A model generated the notes under the pieces. It searched no databases, had not been told where the DNA came from, and saw only the letters and a program-made list of their open reading frames with translations. DNA of 64,000 bases from Thermococcus radiotolerans. Lineage in GTDB: Archaea > Methanobacteriota_B > Thermococci > Thermococcales > Thermococcaceae. Below, one piece after another: positions 28,736 to 39,400 of the stretch. Every line of letters begins with the position of its first letter. Positions within the stretch are counted from its first letter, which is position 1. The position numbers and the translations under genes were made by a program. The stretch spans positions 744,001-808,000 of the forward strand of contig NZ_CP015106.1 of the NCBI RefSeq assembly GCF_002214565.1. Direction: 5' to 3'.

Positions 28736-29956
28736 TTACTCAAGGGTCGCATGCTTCTTCTTCATATCCTTTTCGGTCTTCTGGAAGGTTGCCATGAGGA
28801 GTGCTATGACTCCGTCGAGGAATATCATCGTTGAGTCCTCGAAGAGCGTTCCCATCGGGGCTATCCACTTGTACTTGGTGAGCATCTGGCGCGCTATGTA
28901 GTCCGTCGGGATGTCGGTCTTGGCCCTTCCGGGTATCTCAACCACGACGTCGGAGAGCTTTCCGAGGGTCGAGTTGGCGTAGGAGGTTATCGCCACTATC
29001 TTTCCACCCTGCTTCTTGGCTATCTCCGCGGCATCGACTATACTGTTGGTCTCACCGGAACCGCTGATGGCTATGAGCAGATCACCCGGCTCGAAGGCAG
29101 GCGTTATGGTCTCACCGACGACGTAGACGTTGAAGTCGAGGTGCATGAGCCGCATCGCGAAGGCCTTGCCGACGAGGCCGCTCCTTCCGGCACCGTAGAT
29201 GAATATCTTGTTCGCCCCAATCATGGCATCGACGAAGCCGCGAACCTGCTCTATCTTGAGCTTCTCAGCGACGTTGTCTATGTGGTCCACTATATCCGTC
29301 ATGGCCTTCCTTATGGTCATCATGTACTCTCCCCAGAAGAGGTCGATTATTCTCCTGGTGACTTCCTCGGGATTTTCGGCCTTGGTTATGGCGCCGCCGA
29401 CTATGATGATCGTGGCGCCCAGCTCGATGACCTTTGGGATGGTCTCGAGGTTCAACCCCCCGGCAACGGCAACTGGGACACTGACGGCCTTGACGACCTT
29501 CTCAAGGTCTTCCAGTGGACTCTTGCCCTGAACCTGCTCATCTATGCCGGTGTGGACGAGTATGTAGTGAACGCCCATCTTCTCGAGTTCTTTAGCCCTT
29601 TTGACCTTGTCCTTAACACCGATTAGATCGACCATGACCCTGATTCCATAGCGCCTTGCAACTTCAACCGCGTCTTTTATCGTCTTGTCATCGGCGACGC
29701 CGAGGATAGAAACAACGTCGGCACCGTGTCTTGCCGCCATCTCGACCTCCAGAGCGCCGGTGTCCATGGTCTTGAGGTCCGCCACAATCTTCCTGTCAGG
29801 GAAGCGCCTCTTGAGAAGCTCAACCGCGCGCATGCCCTCCTTCTTGATGAGCGGTGTTCCCACTTCGAGCCAGTGAGCGCCGCCGCGGGCGGCCTTCTCC
29901 GCGATAGAAATGGCCTGTTCAACGTCAGTTAAGTCAAGAGCAACCTGAAGTATCAT
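28736..29956 (-). CDS. hps-phi: bifunctional 3-hexulose-6-phosphate synthase / 6-phospho-3-hexuloisomerase
   Basis: 406 aa fusion. Residues 1-~210 are the HPS TIM barrel with ADLKTMDTGALE and DLIGVKDKV motifs; residues ~220-406 are the PHI SIS domain with GAGRSGLVGKAFAMRL and ISGSGETNS. In Thermococcales, which lack a pentose phosphate pathway, this enzyme runs in reverse: fructose-6-phosphate to hexulose-6-phosphate to ribulose-5-phosphate plus formaldehyde, supplying pentoses. A TATA box (AAAGTTTAAAAAG) lies near 30000-30015 on the minus strand. It heads a six-gene unit that includes the FtsZ-like gene. Confidence 0.95.
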   Translation of the reverse strand: MILQVALDLTDVEQAISIAEKAARGGAHWLEVGTPLIKKEGMRAVELLKRRFPDRKIVADLKTMDTGALEVEMAARHGADVVSILGVADDKTIKDAVEVARRYGIRVMVDLIGVKDKVKRAKELEKMGVHYILVHTGIDEQVQGKSPLEDLEKVVKAVSVPVAVAGGLNLETIPKVIELGATIIIVGGAITKAENPEEVTRRIIDLFWGEYMMTIRKAMTDIVDHIDNVAEKLKIEQVRGFVDAMIGANKIFIYGAGRSGLVGKAFAMRLMHLDFNVYVVGETITPAFEPGDLLIAISGSGETNSIVDAAEIAKKQGGKIVAITSYANSTLGKLSDVVVEIPGRAKTDIPTDYIARQMLTKYKWIAPMGTLFEDSTMIFLDGVIALLMATFQKTEKDMKKKHATLE

Positions 29957-30095
29957 CTCCTCGCCTCCAAGGAGTTTTCGTTTTAATCTTAGGGGGCTAC
30001 TTTTTAAACTTTGGTGTCATAATTTTACAAAATCGTGTTAAAGGATTCAGCCAAGGTTTAAAAAGTGAAGGAGCAATTCCAGATGGGTGGAATCA

Positions 30096-30821
30096 ATGGT
30101 AACGTTCATTCCCTTCGGCGAGAAGCCCAACAGGGACGGGGTTCTCTACGTTCTGCAGCTCTTGAAGAGGAACAAGCTCATCGAGGATTACATGATAGTC
30201 GAATCCAGCAGGGTTGAGCTCCTCCCGGAGAGGATTCCCCTCGACAACGCTTACATAGTCGGGGAACACCTGGCGACGTACGGCATAATTGAGAAGCTGA
30301 GGCCCAGTTCCCTGCTGAGCGTCGATGCTCACACCGACCTCATGCACGACTACCTCGACCACGGCTCATGGCTCGCCTACGCCCTGGAGGAGCGCATCGT
30401 GAACCGGGCCGCGGTTCTGGCGCCGGTTCTCATGATACCAACCACCGAGCGGACCCAGCTCTGGACGAGGCGCGTGAAGGTTTTCCCGGCCCTCCTGAGG
30501 AGCAGAAAGATTCGCGGAAAGTGGAGGGCGTACAAGAACCTCCAGACGAACCCCCTCGACGAGATAATCTCCGAAGCAAAGAGGTATCTGGGGGAAGAGG
30601 TGTACCTGACGGTTGACCTGGACGTTCTCAGGCCGGAATACAAGATAGCGCGCTTCCAGCACGGGGAGCTCACGCTTGAGGAACTTCTGAATCTCCTTGA
30701 GGAGGTAAAGAAAAACTTCAGGATAATCGCCTTCGACATAGCCGAGGTTTCCGACAAGATTCGCCGCTCAAGGCTGGGCAAAAAGGCCCTGGTTGAGGTT
30801 TTCCAGCTACTCACGGGGTGA
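30096..30821 (+). CDS. arginase/ureohydrolase-fold protein, divergent
   Basis: 241 aa from the ATG at 30096 (GGGTGG upstream). It has the metal motif DAHTD (about residues 76-80), a GEH that could be the first metal His, and VDLDVLRP (about 172-179) which keeps the two ligand Asp residues but has Arg where arginases have the Asp of the DP pair. The region between the two metal motifs is short. It may be a metal-dependent hydrolase with another substrate than agmatine or arginine. TATA GGTTTAAAAAG near 30053-30064. Followed after four bases by the zinc-ribbon gene. Confidence 0.7.
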   Translation: MVTFIPFGEKPNRDGVLYVLQLLKRNKLIEDYMIVESSRVELLPERIPLDNAYIVGEHLATYGIIEKLRPSSLLSVDAHTDLMHDYLDHGSWLAYALEERIVNRAAVLAPVLMIPTTERTQLWTRRVKVFPALLRSRKIRGKWRAYKNLQTNPLDEIISEAKRYLGEEVYLTVDLDVLRPEYKIARFQHGELTLEELLNLLEEVKKNFRIIAFDIAEVSDKIRRSRLGKKALVEVFQLLTG

Positions 30822-30825
30822 TGGG

Positions 30826-31155
30826 ATGGCGCTCAAGGGACCCACCGAGGAGGAGATGAGAACGGTCCTCATGCCCCTCATGCTGTCAGGGGCGAAGATG
30901 CTCGACAAGCACTGCCCCAAGTGCGGTTCACCGCTCTTCGAGAAGGACGGCAGGGTTTTCTGCCCGATATGCGAGCACAGGAAAAAGCAGAGACAGGCTG
31001 AGATGAAAGGCGTTGAGGAGCGCCTCATGGAGAAGCTGAACGAGCTCGCCAACTCCCTGCCGGACGAGGTTGAGCAACTTGAGAAACACTTAAGGGCAAT
31101 GGAGAAGATAATAGAACTGCTGGAAAGGTACAGGAAACTGGAGGGAGGGGAATGA
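30826..31155 (+). CDS. zinc-ribbon protein of the SSSCA1 (p27 autoantigen) family
   Basis: 109 aa. CPKCGSPLFEKDGRVFCPIC (about residues 32-51) is a treble-clef zinc ribbon of the Sjogren/scleroderma autoantigen 1 family, flanked by an N-terminal helix (EEEMRTVLMPLMLSGAKML) and a long C-terminal coiled coil. The family is universal in archaea and of unknown role. The ATG at 30826 lies just after the previous stop; its own stop overlaps the next start as ATGA. Confidence 0.85.
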   Translation: MALKGPTEEEMRTVLMPLMLSGAKMLDKHCPKCGSPLFEKDGRVFCPICEHRKKQRQAEMKGVEERLMEKLNELANSLPDEVEQLEKHLRAMEKIIELLERYRKLEGGE

Positions 31156-31364
31156 AGAACGTCAGGGTTTTGAAGGCTCTGGAGGATGGTCCGAAGACCA
31201 TCGAGGAGATAGTTGAAATCACGAAGCTCCCCGCCATGGAGGTCAGGCGCTACCTTCTCCGCTTCGTTGAACAGGGGAAGGTTGAGAGCTATCAGAAGGA
31301 AGGAAAGCTCTTCTGGAAGATTAAGGAGACGAGCGAAGTCGAAGAAGAGTTCAAATACGTCTGA
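31152..31364 (+). CDS. small winged-helix protein
   Basis: 70 aa, one winged-helix domain (LKALEDGPKTIEEIVEIT, recognition helix AMEVRRYLLRFVEQ, wing KVESYQKEGKLFWKI). It probably binds DNA; no effector domain. Starts on the ATGA shared with the zinc-ribbon gene and ends the three-gene unit; a T-rich stretch follows at 31368-31380. Confidence 0.78.
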   Translation: MKNVRVLKALEDGPKTIEEIVEITKLPAMEVRRYLLRFVEQGKVESYQKEGKLFWKIKETSEVEEEFKYV

Positions 31365-31420
31365 ACCCTTTCTTTTCTACTACATCCCCGTCACCGAACA
31401 AAGGAAAGGAAAGAAGGGCA

Positions 31421-32215
31421 TCAGGCCTTCTTGGCGGCCTTCCAGTACTCGTTGAACTTGCCCTCGAAGAGGGCCTTGACGCGGAAGTCCTTGATCCATA
31501 TCTGGGTCTCGTAGTTGAAGTACCTCGCCGCCATGTCCTCGAGGGCGAAGAAGACCTCGTCGTCGCAGATGAGCATCGGGAGCTCGAGCTTGTCTATGAC
31601 CTTGAGCTCAAGCTTGCCAGCCTTGTAGTAGTCCATTATCTTCGAGGTGCCGAGCCTGTGGAACACGGTCTCAGTGACTATTATCTTGGCCTTGGCGCCG
31701 TTGTCTATCGCCTTGATGATGTCACTCTCAAGGTTGACCGCGATGTAGCCGTCGTCGGCGAGGAGTATCTGCTCCTTGACTTCCTCGAACATCTCCTTGG
31801 TCTTGAGGGTGGCGTTCCTGATTCCGCGGACGACCCAGACCTTCTCGACGCCGTACTTCGGAATCTCGGTCTCGATGAGCGGGCTCATGAGCTCAAGGAG
31901 CTCCTCCTTCGCCTTCTTCTTGGCCTCGAGCTCCTCGGCAACGCGCTCCTGCCACTCCTCGATGAACTTCTCGAGGATGTTCTGCGGGTGAACCGGCCTG
32001 TACTTGTTGACCTTGCCCGGCTGGCTAATGGCAAAGCCCTTCTTCTCAAGGCTCCTGAGAACGTCATAGGTTCTCGGCGCCGGAACCTCGGAGACGCTGG
32101 CCAGCTCGGCAGGGGTGAGAACTCCAAAACCGACTAATGCCACGTACGCCCTTGCCTCGTAGAGGTTCAACTCAAAGTGCTCCTGAAGGAGCTCTACCAT
32201 CCTGTCCTTAACCAT
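31421..32215 (-). CDS. trmBL2: TrmB-family chromatin protein TrmBL2
   Basis: 264 aa, the exact size of the Thermococcus chromatin protein. The N-terminal winged helix (residues 1-~80, with PAELASVSEVPAPRTYDVLR) is followed by a coiled coil (about 90-120) and a TrmB C-terminal domain that lacks an obvious sugar site. Known TrmBL2 is very abundant, coats DNA into thick filaments and represses broadly. Reverse gyrase lies upstream on the same strand, the same neighbourhood as in T. kodakarensis. GGTGGTGG is the ribosome binding site and AATTTATATGG near 32260-32272 the TATA box. Confidence 0.9.
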   Translation of the reverse strand: MVKDRMVELLQEHFELNLYEARAYVALVGFGVLTPAELASVSEVPAPRTYDVLRSLEKKGFAISQPGKVNKYRPVHPQNILEKFIEEWQERVAEELEAKKKAKEELLELMSPLIETEIPKYGVEKVWVVRGIRNATLKTKEMFEEVKEQILLADDGYIAVNLESDIIKAIDNGAKAKIIVTETVFHRLGTSKIMDYYKAGKLELKVIDKLELPMLICDDEVFFALEDMAARYFNYETQIWIKDFRVKALFEGKFNEYWKAAKKA

Positions 32216-32581
32216 TTCTTACCACCACCCGATTTTCTATTTTTTGTTTGGATTTCATTCCATATAAATTTTTTCCACACGTCGTTAGTGTCTTTGGTTA
32301 TGCTTCGAAGATTATTCGAAGATGACTTCACTAGATATTATTGCCGTTGCATGGATATACAAAAGCATTACTACTGGATAAATTTTAAAATTTTTGGTTT
32401 TACTGAAAAGCAAAATTTACAGGTACCATCTAAGCACCAAATGAACTATGAGTAATAAAAAGACGAAACGTAGTGTAACATTATTGATGAATTTGCAACA
32501 GATTAAGCATGCTCCAATGCACTAAATAAGCGCGATTCCAAATTGACACCAAAACATAGGGTAAAGTATGAAAAATAAACC
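32216..32581. other. AT-rich noncoding gap between reverse gyrase and trmBL2
   Basis: About 365 bases, roughly two-thirds A+T against a GC-rich background, with no plausible gene. The trmBL2 promoter (TATA at ~32260) is at the left end. A CTTCGAAG / TTCGAAG repeat pair lies at 32305-32322. The right end contains only short A/T tracts. It may serve as a binding or nucleation region for chromatin proteins, or be a decayed insertion. Confidence 0.6.
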
Positions 32582-35500
32582 TCAGCCCAGGTACTGGCGT
32601 ATCTCCCCATGAAGCTTACGGAGGACCTCTTGGTAATCAATCTTGTTTTCCTCGATCAGATCCATTATCTCCTCGAGCTCCCTGGTCTTCTCCTCGCTGA
32701 CGAGTTCCTTATACTTACTTATGAGATAGTGGTAGACCTTGATGCCCTGCTCGGTGGGCACGAGCTTCTTCCTTCCGCGGGTCTCGATGACGTAGTAGCG
32801 CTGGAGCAGGGTCTGGACGATCTTGGCGTAGGTTGAGGGCCTTCCTATCTTGCGCTCCTTCATCAGGGCGATTATGTCTCCCTGGGTGTAGAGGGAAACC
32901 TTCGGCGCCTTCCACTTCTTGGACTCGACGACCTTCAGCTTCGCCCCCTTCTCAAGCCTCGGGAGCTGTCTGAAGGGCGGGTTCCTCAGCTTGGTCCAAC
33001 CGTCCTCGATTACCTCGACGTAGCCCTCTATCTCGGCCTTTCCAACACTCGCGTTAATGACGGCTTTCTCGTGGAGTATCTTGGCAGCTTTCATCTGGCT
33101 CGTCATGAAGCGCCTGAATATCATGTCGTAGAGCCTGTAGTGGTTCCGGGTGAGGTTCTTGGGGAGTTGGATAATCCCATCGCGGACGAGCTGCATGAGC
33201 CTGCCGGTGTCTATCGGCCTGGTCGGTCTTATGGCCTCGTGAGTCCCTTCCTCGCCCCAGGGCCTGGGCTTGAAGTATCCCTCTCCAACCTCCTGGGTGA
33301 TGTACTCCTTCGCTATTTCTATTCCAGTGTTACTGACGTGCGTTGAGTCCGTACGGTGGTAGGTGATGAGACCCATCTCGAAGAGGTCCTGGGCGATACG
33401 CATCGTTTCCGGCGCGGACAGCTTGAGGAAGGTCGAGGCGTCCTTCAGCATGGCATCAGTCGTGTAGGGCGGCATCGGGTTCAGCTCGCGCTCTTCAAGC
33501 TGAACGTCCTCGACAGTGACGTATTCGGGCGGTTCAACGCTTTTGCCGTCCTTTCCGAGTTCCACAGTGATCTGGAGGTCGTTCTCCAGCTTTAGACCCA
33601 TGAAGTAGGTCTCGCTCTCGGTGAACTCCTTGTACCTCTCAATCACCCAGCCCAGAACCGGCGTCTGAACCCTTCCGGCGGAGAGGTTGCGGTTCTCAAA
33701 GACGCGCTGGAGTTCCTGGCTCAGCTCGAACCCTATCCACCTGTCCTCTATGCGCCTGACGAGCTGGGCGTTAACGCGACCCTCGTTGACGTCCCTTGCT
33801 TCCTCAATGGCGCGCATTATGGCCGGTCTCGTGACCTCGTGGAACTCTATGCGCTTGATGTTCGGTGTGTACGGGCTGAGCACGTTCCTTATGTCCCAGG
33901 CTATCTTCTCACCCTCCGTATCGGGGTCCGTCGCTATGAGTATCTCGTCGACCTCCTGGGCTATCTCGCGCATTGCCTTGACGTTCTGAAGGGCGTCGCG
34001 GACGTTGGTCGAGCCGCAGCGAGGACAGACACCTTTCTCCTCCCAGTCAACGAACTGATGGCCGCAGTCGCGACAGCGCTTTATGGTATCGTAGACGGGT
34101 ATGAACTTCAGCATGCCGTCTTTCTCATCAACAAGAACGCCGTGATAGCCCTCGTTCGTCACAAGGTCAAACATGTGCCCGCCGCTAGCGAGGATGGTCA
34201 GCATCATGTTTCCTATGCTCACCTCGTAGGCGACCAGGTCCCCTATCCTCGTCTTGCTCGGCTGGCCGAAGAAGTTGGCTATCGTCCTGGCCTTGTTCGG
34301 GCTCTCCACTATCATGAGGGCGGATTTGACGAGGTCCTTGACCTTGGCGCTTATCTTGCCCTCCATAACGAGGCGGACCTTCTCCCTGTCCTCGTCTATC
34401 TGCCTCAGAACCTCGTCGAGGTCCAGCTCCTCGAAGGGTACCATCTTGAACTCGGTGAAGCGCCAGCGCATCTGTCTGAGGAGGCCGTTGAAGACCTTCT
34501 CGTTGTCAACTATGAGCACGCTCAGTCCCTTAGTGATTCCGCCGGCGAACAGCCTGCTCGTCCTTCCGGTGGCCTGGATGTACGTCCTGACATCGGGAAT
34601 CTCGATGTACCACTTGCCCTCCTCTTCCTTCAGGCTGATGAATGGATCCTCGGCGAGTCTCCTGAGAACCTCCTCGTCCTTGAGAACCCTCCTCAGGAAC
34701 TCGACCAGCTCGCGGAAAACGCCAAGAACGTGGTTGTGGAAGCCGTTCTCTATCGGCAGTCCCTCAGCCAGGGCCTCCTCAATCTTAAGGAGCTCGAACT
34801 GCGGGATGTTCCTTATAAGTCTCCTAAGCCTCGCGTGCATCTTTTCGGCCTGCTTCCTGTCCTCGTCGCTCAGAAACTCCATTATCTCACTGAGCAGGCC
34901 GAGGGCGCGGTATATGGTGGGCCTTTCAAGGTCTATTGAAAAGCGGAACTTGGGAACGCCGGTAAAGACCGCGTAGCGGATGAGGTGGGGCATGTCGAGG
35001 CCCCTCACCAGGGAGCCGTAGTAGGTTGCCGAGCCTATGAGGTAATCGGCCTCGCCGTTTTCGAACTTCTCGATGGACTTCCTGTTCTTTGAGCTCACCA
35101 GTTCTATCCTAAAGCCCCGCTCACGGAGGTAATTGGCCAGCTCCTCGGCGTAGGTCAGGCCCTGGTCAATCGGCGTGAAGATTATGCCCCCCTTTCCGAG
35201 CCTCTCAAGGAGTTCCTCGACGTGCTCCTTAATGTCCCTGCTCGGCTTCAGATAGCTGTCAACGACGTTCCTGAGGGCACTTCTTCCGCTTCCAACCTCA
35301 AAGCCAAGCAGCTCACGGTAGAGCTTTATTCTGTCTCCCCTCGCCGAACCGGTGGCGGAGGCGATTATCATTATTCCAACGCCGTTTTTGGCCTTGAACT
35401 CCTCGATTTCACGCTGGAGCTTCCCTATGCTGCCGTTCAGCTCCTTGAGCCTCTCCTCCCTGTCCTGCGCGCGGCCGTTCAGGTACTTTGACATCTGTTT

Positions 35501-36247
35501 CTTCAGGCGGATTATCTCCCAGGCTTTCTCGATTACATCGTCGTTGAAGCCTAGGAGGAGAAGGGAGCGGTCTATGTTCTTGCTGGCCTTGAGGAACGCA
35601 TCGACATCGTCAACAAAGATAAAGTCAAAGCGCCTGCCCTTGAGGACATCGTCAAACTTCCTGGCGAGCCACTGGGCGCTGGTAACGAGGATATCGTAGT
35701 CCTCGTTCTGAATCTTGGCCAGCATCTCTTCCCTTTCCTTCTTCCGAAGGTTGCCGTGGTAGTAGGCCAGGTTTATCTCAACACCGGCCCTCTCGGCTAT
35801 AGCTCGGAGTTTTTTAGCTGTTTGGATCACCAGTGGGGTTGTCGGCACAACTATGTAGCTCTTCTTTCCCCTGGTCGCGTGCCATACAGCCATGAACGCC
35901 CCGAAGGTGCTCTTGCCCATTCCAGTGGGGGCTATGATCGAGAAGCTCCTGCCCTTCAAGAGTCTCTTAACCCATGTTCTCTGCGCGCTCCAGAAGGTGA
36001 AGCCGGTGGCCTTCTCAAAGAAGGCCTCGATTTCCCTAAGGCCCTTCTCAAGGCCGTATATCCTCTCCCACTCCTTAAGAGTACCCCTGAGCTGGAGGGC
36101 GTTTCTAACTGCGGTCACAAGGTCAAAATAAGAGTCAGCATGAGCGGTTTCATCGAGGCACTCATTGCAGGGATTCTTGAGGTACAGCCTTTCATCGGAG
36201 ATTTTACCTAGGCAGTTCGGGCACATCTCGCGATAGATCGCCTTCAT
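32582..36247 (-). CDS. rgy: reverse gyrase
   Basis: 1221 aa, intein-free. N-terminal zinc finger CPNC...CNEC (residues 9-30), SF2 helicase half with Walker [10 protein letters not shown] (106-114) and VDDVD (DEAD-like), a latch region, a second zinc finger [11 protein letters not shown]...CPRCG, then the type IA topoisomerase half with the Toprim DPDTEGE motif and the catalytic Tyr in LITYHRTDS. It introduces positive supercoils with ATP and marks hyperthermophiles. GAGGGTGAG precedes the ATG; CTTATAAATC near 36283-36293 is the TATA box. The next gene downstream is trmBL2. Confidence 0.97.
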   Translation of the reverse strand: MKAIYREMCPNCLGKISDERLYLKNPCNECLDETAHADSYFDLVTAVRNALQLRGTLKEWERIYGLEKGLREIEAFFEKATGFTFWSAQRTWVKRLLKGRSFSIIAPTGMGKSTFGAFMAVWHATRGKKSYIVVPTTPLVIQTAKKLRAIAERAGVEINLAYYHGNLRKKEREEMLAKIQNEDYDILVTSAQWLARKFDDVLKGRRFDFIFVDDVDAFLKASKNIDRSLLLLGFNDDVIEKAWEIIRLKKQMSKYLNGRAQDREERLKELNGSIGKLQREIEEFKAKNGVGIMIIASATGSARGDRIKLYRELLGFEVGSGRSALRNVVDSYLKPSRDIKEHVEELLERLGKGGIIFTPIDQGLTYAEELANYLRERGFRIELVSSKNRKSIEKFENGEADYLIGSATYYGSLVRGLDMPHLIRYAVFTGVPKFRFSIDLERPTIYRALGLLSEIMEFLSDEDRKQAEKMHARLRRLIRNIPQFELLKIEEALAEGLPIENGFHNHVLGVFRELVEFLRRVLKDEEVLRRLAEDPFISLKEEEGKWYIEIPDVRTYIQATGRTSRLFAGGITKGLSVLIVDNEKVFNGLLRQMRWRFTEFKMVPFEELDLDEVLRQIDEDREKVRLVMEGKISAKVKDLVKSALMIVESPNKARTIANFFGQPSKTRIGDLVAYEVSIGNMMLTILASGGHMFDLVTNEGYHGVLVDEKDGMLKFIPVYDTIKRCRDCGHQFVDWEEKGVCPRCGSTNVRDALQNVKAMREIAQEVDEILIATDPDTEGEKIAWDIRNVLSPYTPNIKRIEFHEVTRPAIMRAIEEARDVNEGRVNAQLVRRIEDRWIGFELSQELQRVFENRNLSAGRVQTPVLGWVIERYKEFTESETYFMGLKLENDLQITVELGKDGKSVEPPEYVTVEDVQLEERELNPMPPYTTDAMLKDASTFLKLSAPETMRIAQDLFEMGLITYHRTDSTHVSNTGIEIAKEYITQEVGEGYFKPRPWGEEGTHEAIRPTRPIDTGRLMQLVRDGIIQLPKNLTRNHYRLYDMIFRRFMTSQMKAAKILHEKAVINASVGKAEIEGYVEVIEDGWTKLRNPPFRQLPRLEKGAKLKVVESKKWKAPKVSLYTQGDIIALMKERKIGRPSTYAKIVQTLLQRYYVIETRGRKKLVPTEQGIKVYHYLISKYKELVSEEKTRELEEIMDLIEENKIDYQEVLRKLHGEIRQYLG

Positions 36248-36401
36248 TTTCTCACCCTCTAAGTTCCTATTTGGTGTTAGGGGGATTTATAAGGCTTTTT
36301 GGAACGTGGGCGAGAATTCCTTTTTACCTTGACAAGGACAAAAAGATAATAAGGAATGAGATCAAAACGATAGTTGATGGTATCCGCGTGGGGGGATACA
36401 A

Positions 36402-39400
36402 ATGAAAAAGCCTCTCGCATTTTTAATGGTAGTAATTCTGTTCTTTTCTTTGATCTCCGTAACGGCGCCTGCATCTGCCCAGGGTTCGGATGAGACAACT
36501 ACCCATGAAATGCCCGATGAAATTTTCATTGTTGGTGATCCCGATGCTAGTTATATCGTCCAGAGCATTGCCGACGGATCGCTTGACATGAGCTGGGAAA
36601 ACTACCCAATGTCTTTCTACCTTGGACTTGGCGAAGGAATCCTCTCGAGCTTAAACCTCCATCAGACAAGCACTTCGTATTTTGATCTGACTTTCAACAC
36701 CTACCATGATCCCGATAAGGATGCCCCCATAGTCACCGTTGGGGACCAAGTTTACTTTAACCCCTTCGCCATGAGAAAAGTCAGACTCGCAATGAACTAC
36801 CTCATAAACCGGACGTACATCGTACAGTCAATAGAGGACGAAAGCGGGGCCCCCATGTTCGGGGCTATACGGCCGAGTCATCCATCCAGCGGTTATTTTG
36901 AATATGTCTATTCCTCTCTGGGCCTCTCAGCAGGGGGGAACGTTACCAGGGCGATGGAACTCTTTAACGAAGCTATGGAAGAGGCCATCTCACAAGTCTC
37001 GGCTTATGGGCATACCCTTGAGAGGGGAGACGACGGCCTCTGGTACTTCGACGGCGAACCAGTCACAATCAAATTCGTAATAAGAACCGAGGACTGGAGG
37101 CACGATATAGGACTGTACGTTGCGGATCTAATGGAAGAATATCTAGGCTTCAGTGTTGACAGGCAGCTTATGAACAGGGACGAGGCGGGTCCAATAGTAT
37201 TCTCCCACCCCCCGAGCGATTACGAGTGGAACGTATACACGGGCGGATGGGCCGGCACGGGAGACCCTTCCCTGTGGATCGATGACTACGCCGCCTGGTT
37301 CTACGCCGCTTGGTACGGATACGTTCCTGGAGCCGTTGAACCCAAGCATCAGAATACCCTGACGGTAGGGGAAGCGCTAGAATACATTGGAGGTGGAGAT
37401 ATTGCCCTCGGGCTGGAGCGGATAAACGCTACGTACTACACAACCCCCGAAAGCTTGGGTTCCATATTGGACTGGACGGAAGAGGAGCTTACTTACTTCC
37501 TAGTCTATTTCTCAATAAGCAGGTCATCTGCCAGCGGAAGCCCTCACCTCAACCCAGACGTAATCCCCGAAGAAACGTTAAGGATAACAGACGAGGATCA
37601 GTACTGGGACCTTCAGAAAATAAGCATGCTCCTCGGTATACTCGAAAGTCCGAGGATATTCATCACTGAAAATCACGGGTTCAACCCTTCGAGCAGGGAG
37701 AGGGTTAGTGCGATAGTATCCAGTCCAAACACTGGGATAGCCAACCGCTGGAGCGTGATGACCGCGACAACCCCCGATGGCATGCTTAGGATTGGGTCCA
37801 CGATTCCCTCGGGTTCTCTCTACTGGGGTTCCTTCAATCCCGTTGGGGGAATGACCTCCGTGTACAACACAAGAATATGGAGCCTGATCAGAGACTACGG
37901 CATTGCCATGAACTTCAGGGGTTTAATGTCTCCCTACAGGTGCACATGGGAGCTTGAGCGGGGCCCGTTCACGGTTCCAGAAACTGCGGTGGTGTACAAC
38001 CAGACCCTGGGATGGATTTCTGCCCATTCCGGTGAAACCGCCAGTGTTAGGGTTTTGGTTCAGTGTGACCTCGGCACCTGGCACAATGGTGTTCCTGGGG
38101 ACATCAACGACATAAAGAACTACGTAGCCTTCCTCTACACCTGGGCGTTTCAGGACTACCCGGACGACCCATATTATGAGGGTGAACTTGCCTGGCGCGA
38201 AGACGGCGCGAATCTCCACAACGTTCTTGGTTTTGAGTGGACTGGTGATGGTTACGTGGTTTACGGTACTTACGAGCATCCGCTGGCTGACGACGTTACC
38301 GCATCAAAGTACATATTCTACCCACAGCTCCCATGGGAGTTATACTGGACAATGGGAGAGCTGGTAGCGAGGGACGGTGAGTACGGTATCTCGACTGACT
38401 ACTCCTTCACCACGCAGTCCGATAAAGTCGCCTTAGACATGCTCCTCCCCGAACATATGAACGACCTTAGAAGCGTCATGGAAACGGTGCTCGCCGGAGG
38501 AGCCCTCGGTTCATTCCCTGGAATCGACTGGTCCTCAGCCTCTGAGAGGCTCAGCGCTGATATAGACTTCTACGATGAGCACGGACACATGGCGATAAGT
38601 AACGGACCCTATTACCTTGACGAGTACGACCGTGATTCTCAGGTCATGCACCTCCTCAAGAACCCCTCCTATCCCTTCACCGCGGCAGACGTTGCCTCGT
38701 GGACAGAGGGGGAGGTAGTGTACGGCGGGGGTGGAGGAGAGATATTCAGGCGTCTGCCCCCTGTTATAGTTAACGTCTCAGTCGAGCCTCAGAGACAGCT
38801 AGTTGGCGAGAACGTGATGATAAGCTGGAGGATCTCTAACACCAGCAACATCACTCGGGTTTGGCTCACCATACAGAGGCCCGATGGGACGACATTCCAG
38901 AGGGACTTTGACCCTTCAGCGGGTTCGTACATGTACAGCTACACCGTCGATTCCACTGGACTGTACTACGTTATTATAAGCGCGGAGGACGAATCCGGCA
39001 AAGTGAACAGGATGTCCCTATGGTTCTACGGAATCTCCGGAGAGGAAGAACCTGCAGCCAAGCCCCTCCTGATGAACTTCACACTGGTTCCAGATCCGGA
39101 CATGGGCATAGAGGATGTTGCCGCTGGCATCCTTGACATTCTCCTTCAGGCATACCCGTCATTCAAATACGACGAATTGTCGGGGGACGAAGTAGCCAAC
39201 CTGTCGCTTTACAGGACCGTTGTATCATACGACGAGCTGACGTTCAACACCTACCATGATCCCGATAAGGATGCCCCCATAGTCACCGTTGGGGACCAAG
39301 TTTACTTCAACCCCTTCGCCATGAGAAAAGTCAGACTCGCAATGAACTATCTGATAAGCCGTGACCACATAGTCAATGACATACGCTCTGGAAGTGGGGA

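Noticed and set aside
32177-32455. 92-codon open frame in the AT-rich gap
   Set aside because: Begins inside trmBL2 on the other strand, is rich in Phe/Tyr/His/Ile as random AT-rich DNA would be, and lacks a ribosome binding site.
32470-32520. TTGATGAA as a possible C/D-box guide RNA
   Set aside because: A C-like box is present but no CTGA D box or internal C'/D' pair follows at a proper distance.
33839-34939. Long open frame antisense to reverse gyrase
   Set aside because: Reverse gyrase motifs on the other strand are unambiguous; the antisense frame has no family features.
32582-36247. Intein in reverse gyrase or in topA
   Set aside because: Both proteins are continuous and of normal length, with no LAGLIDADG or splice-junction motifs.
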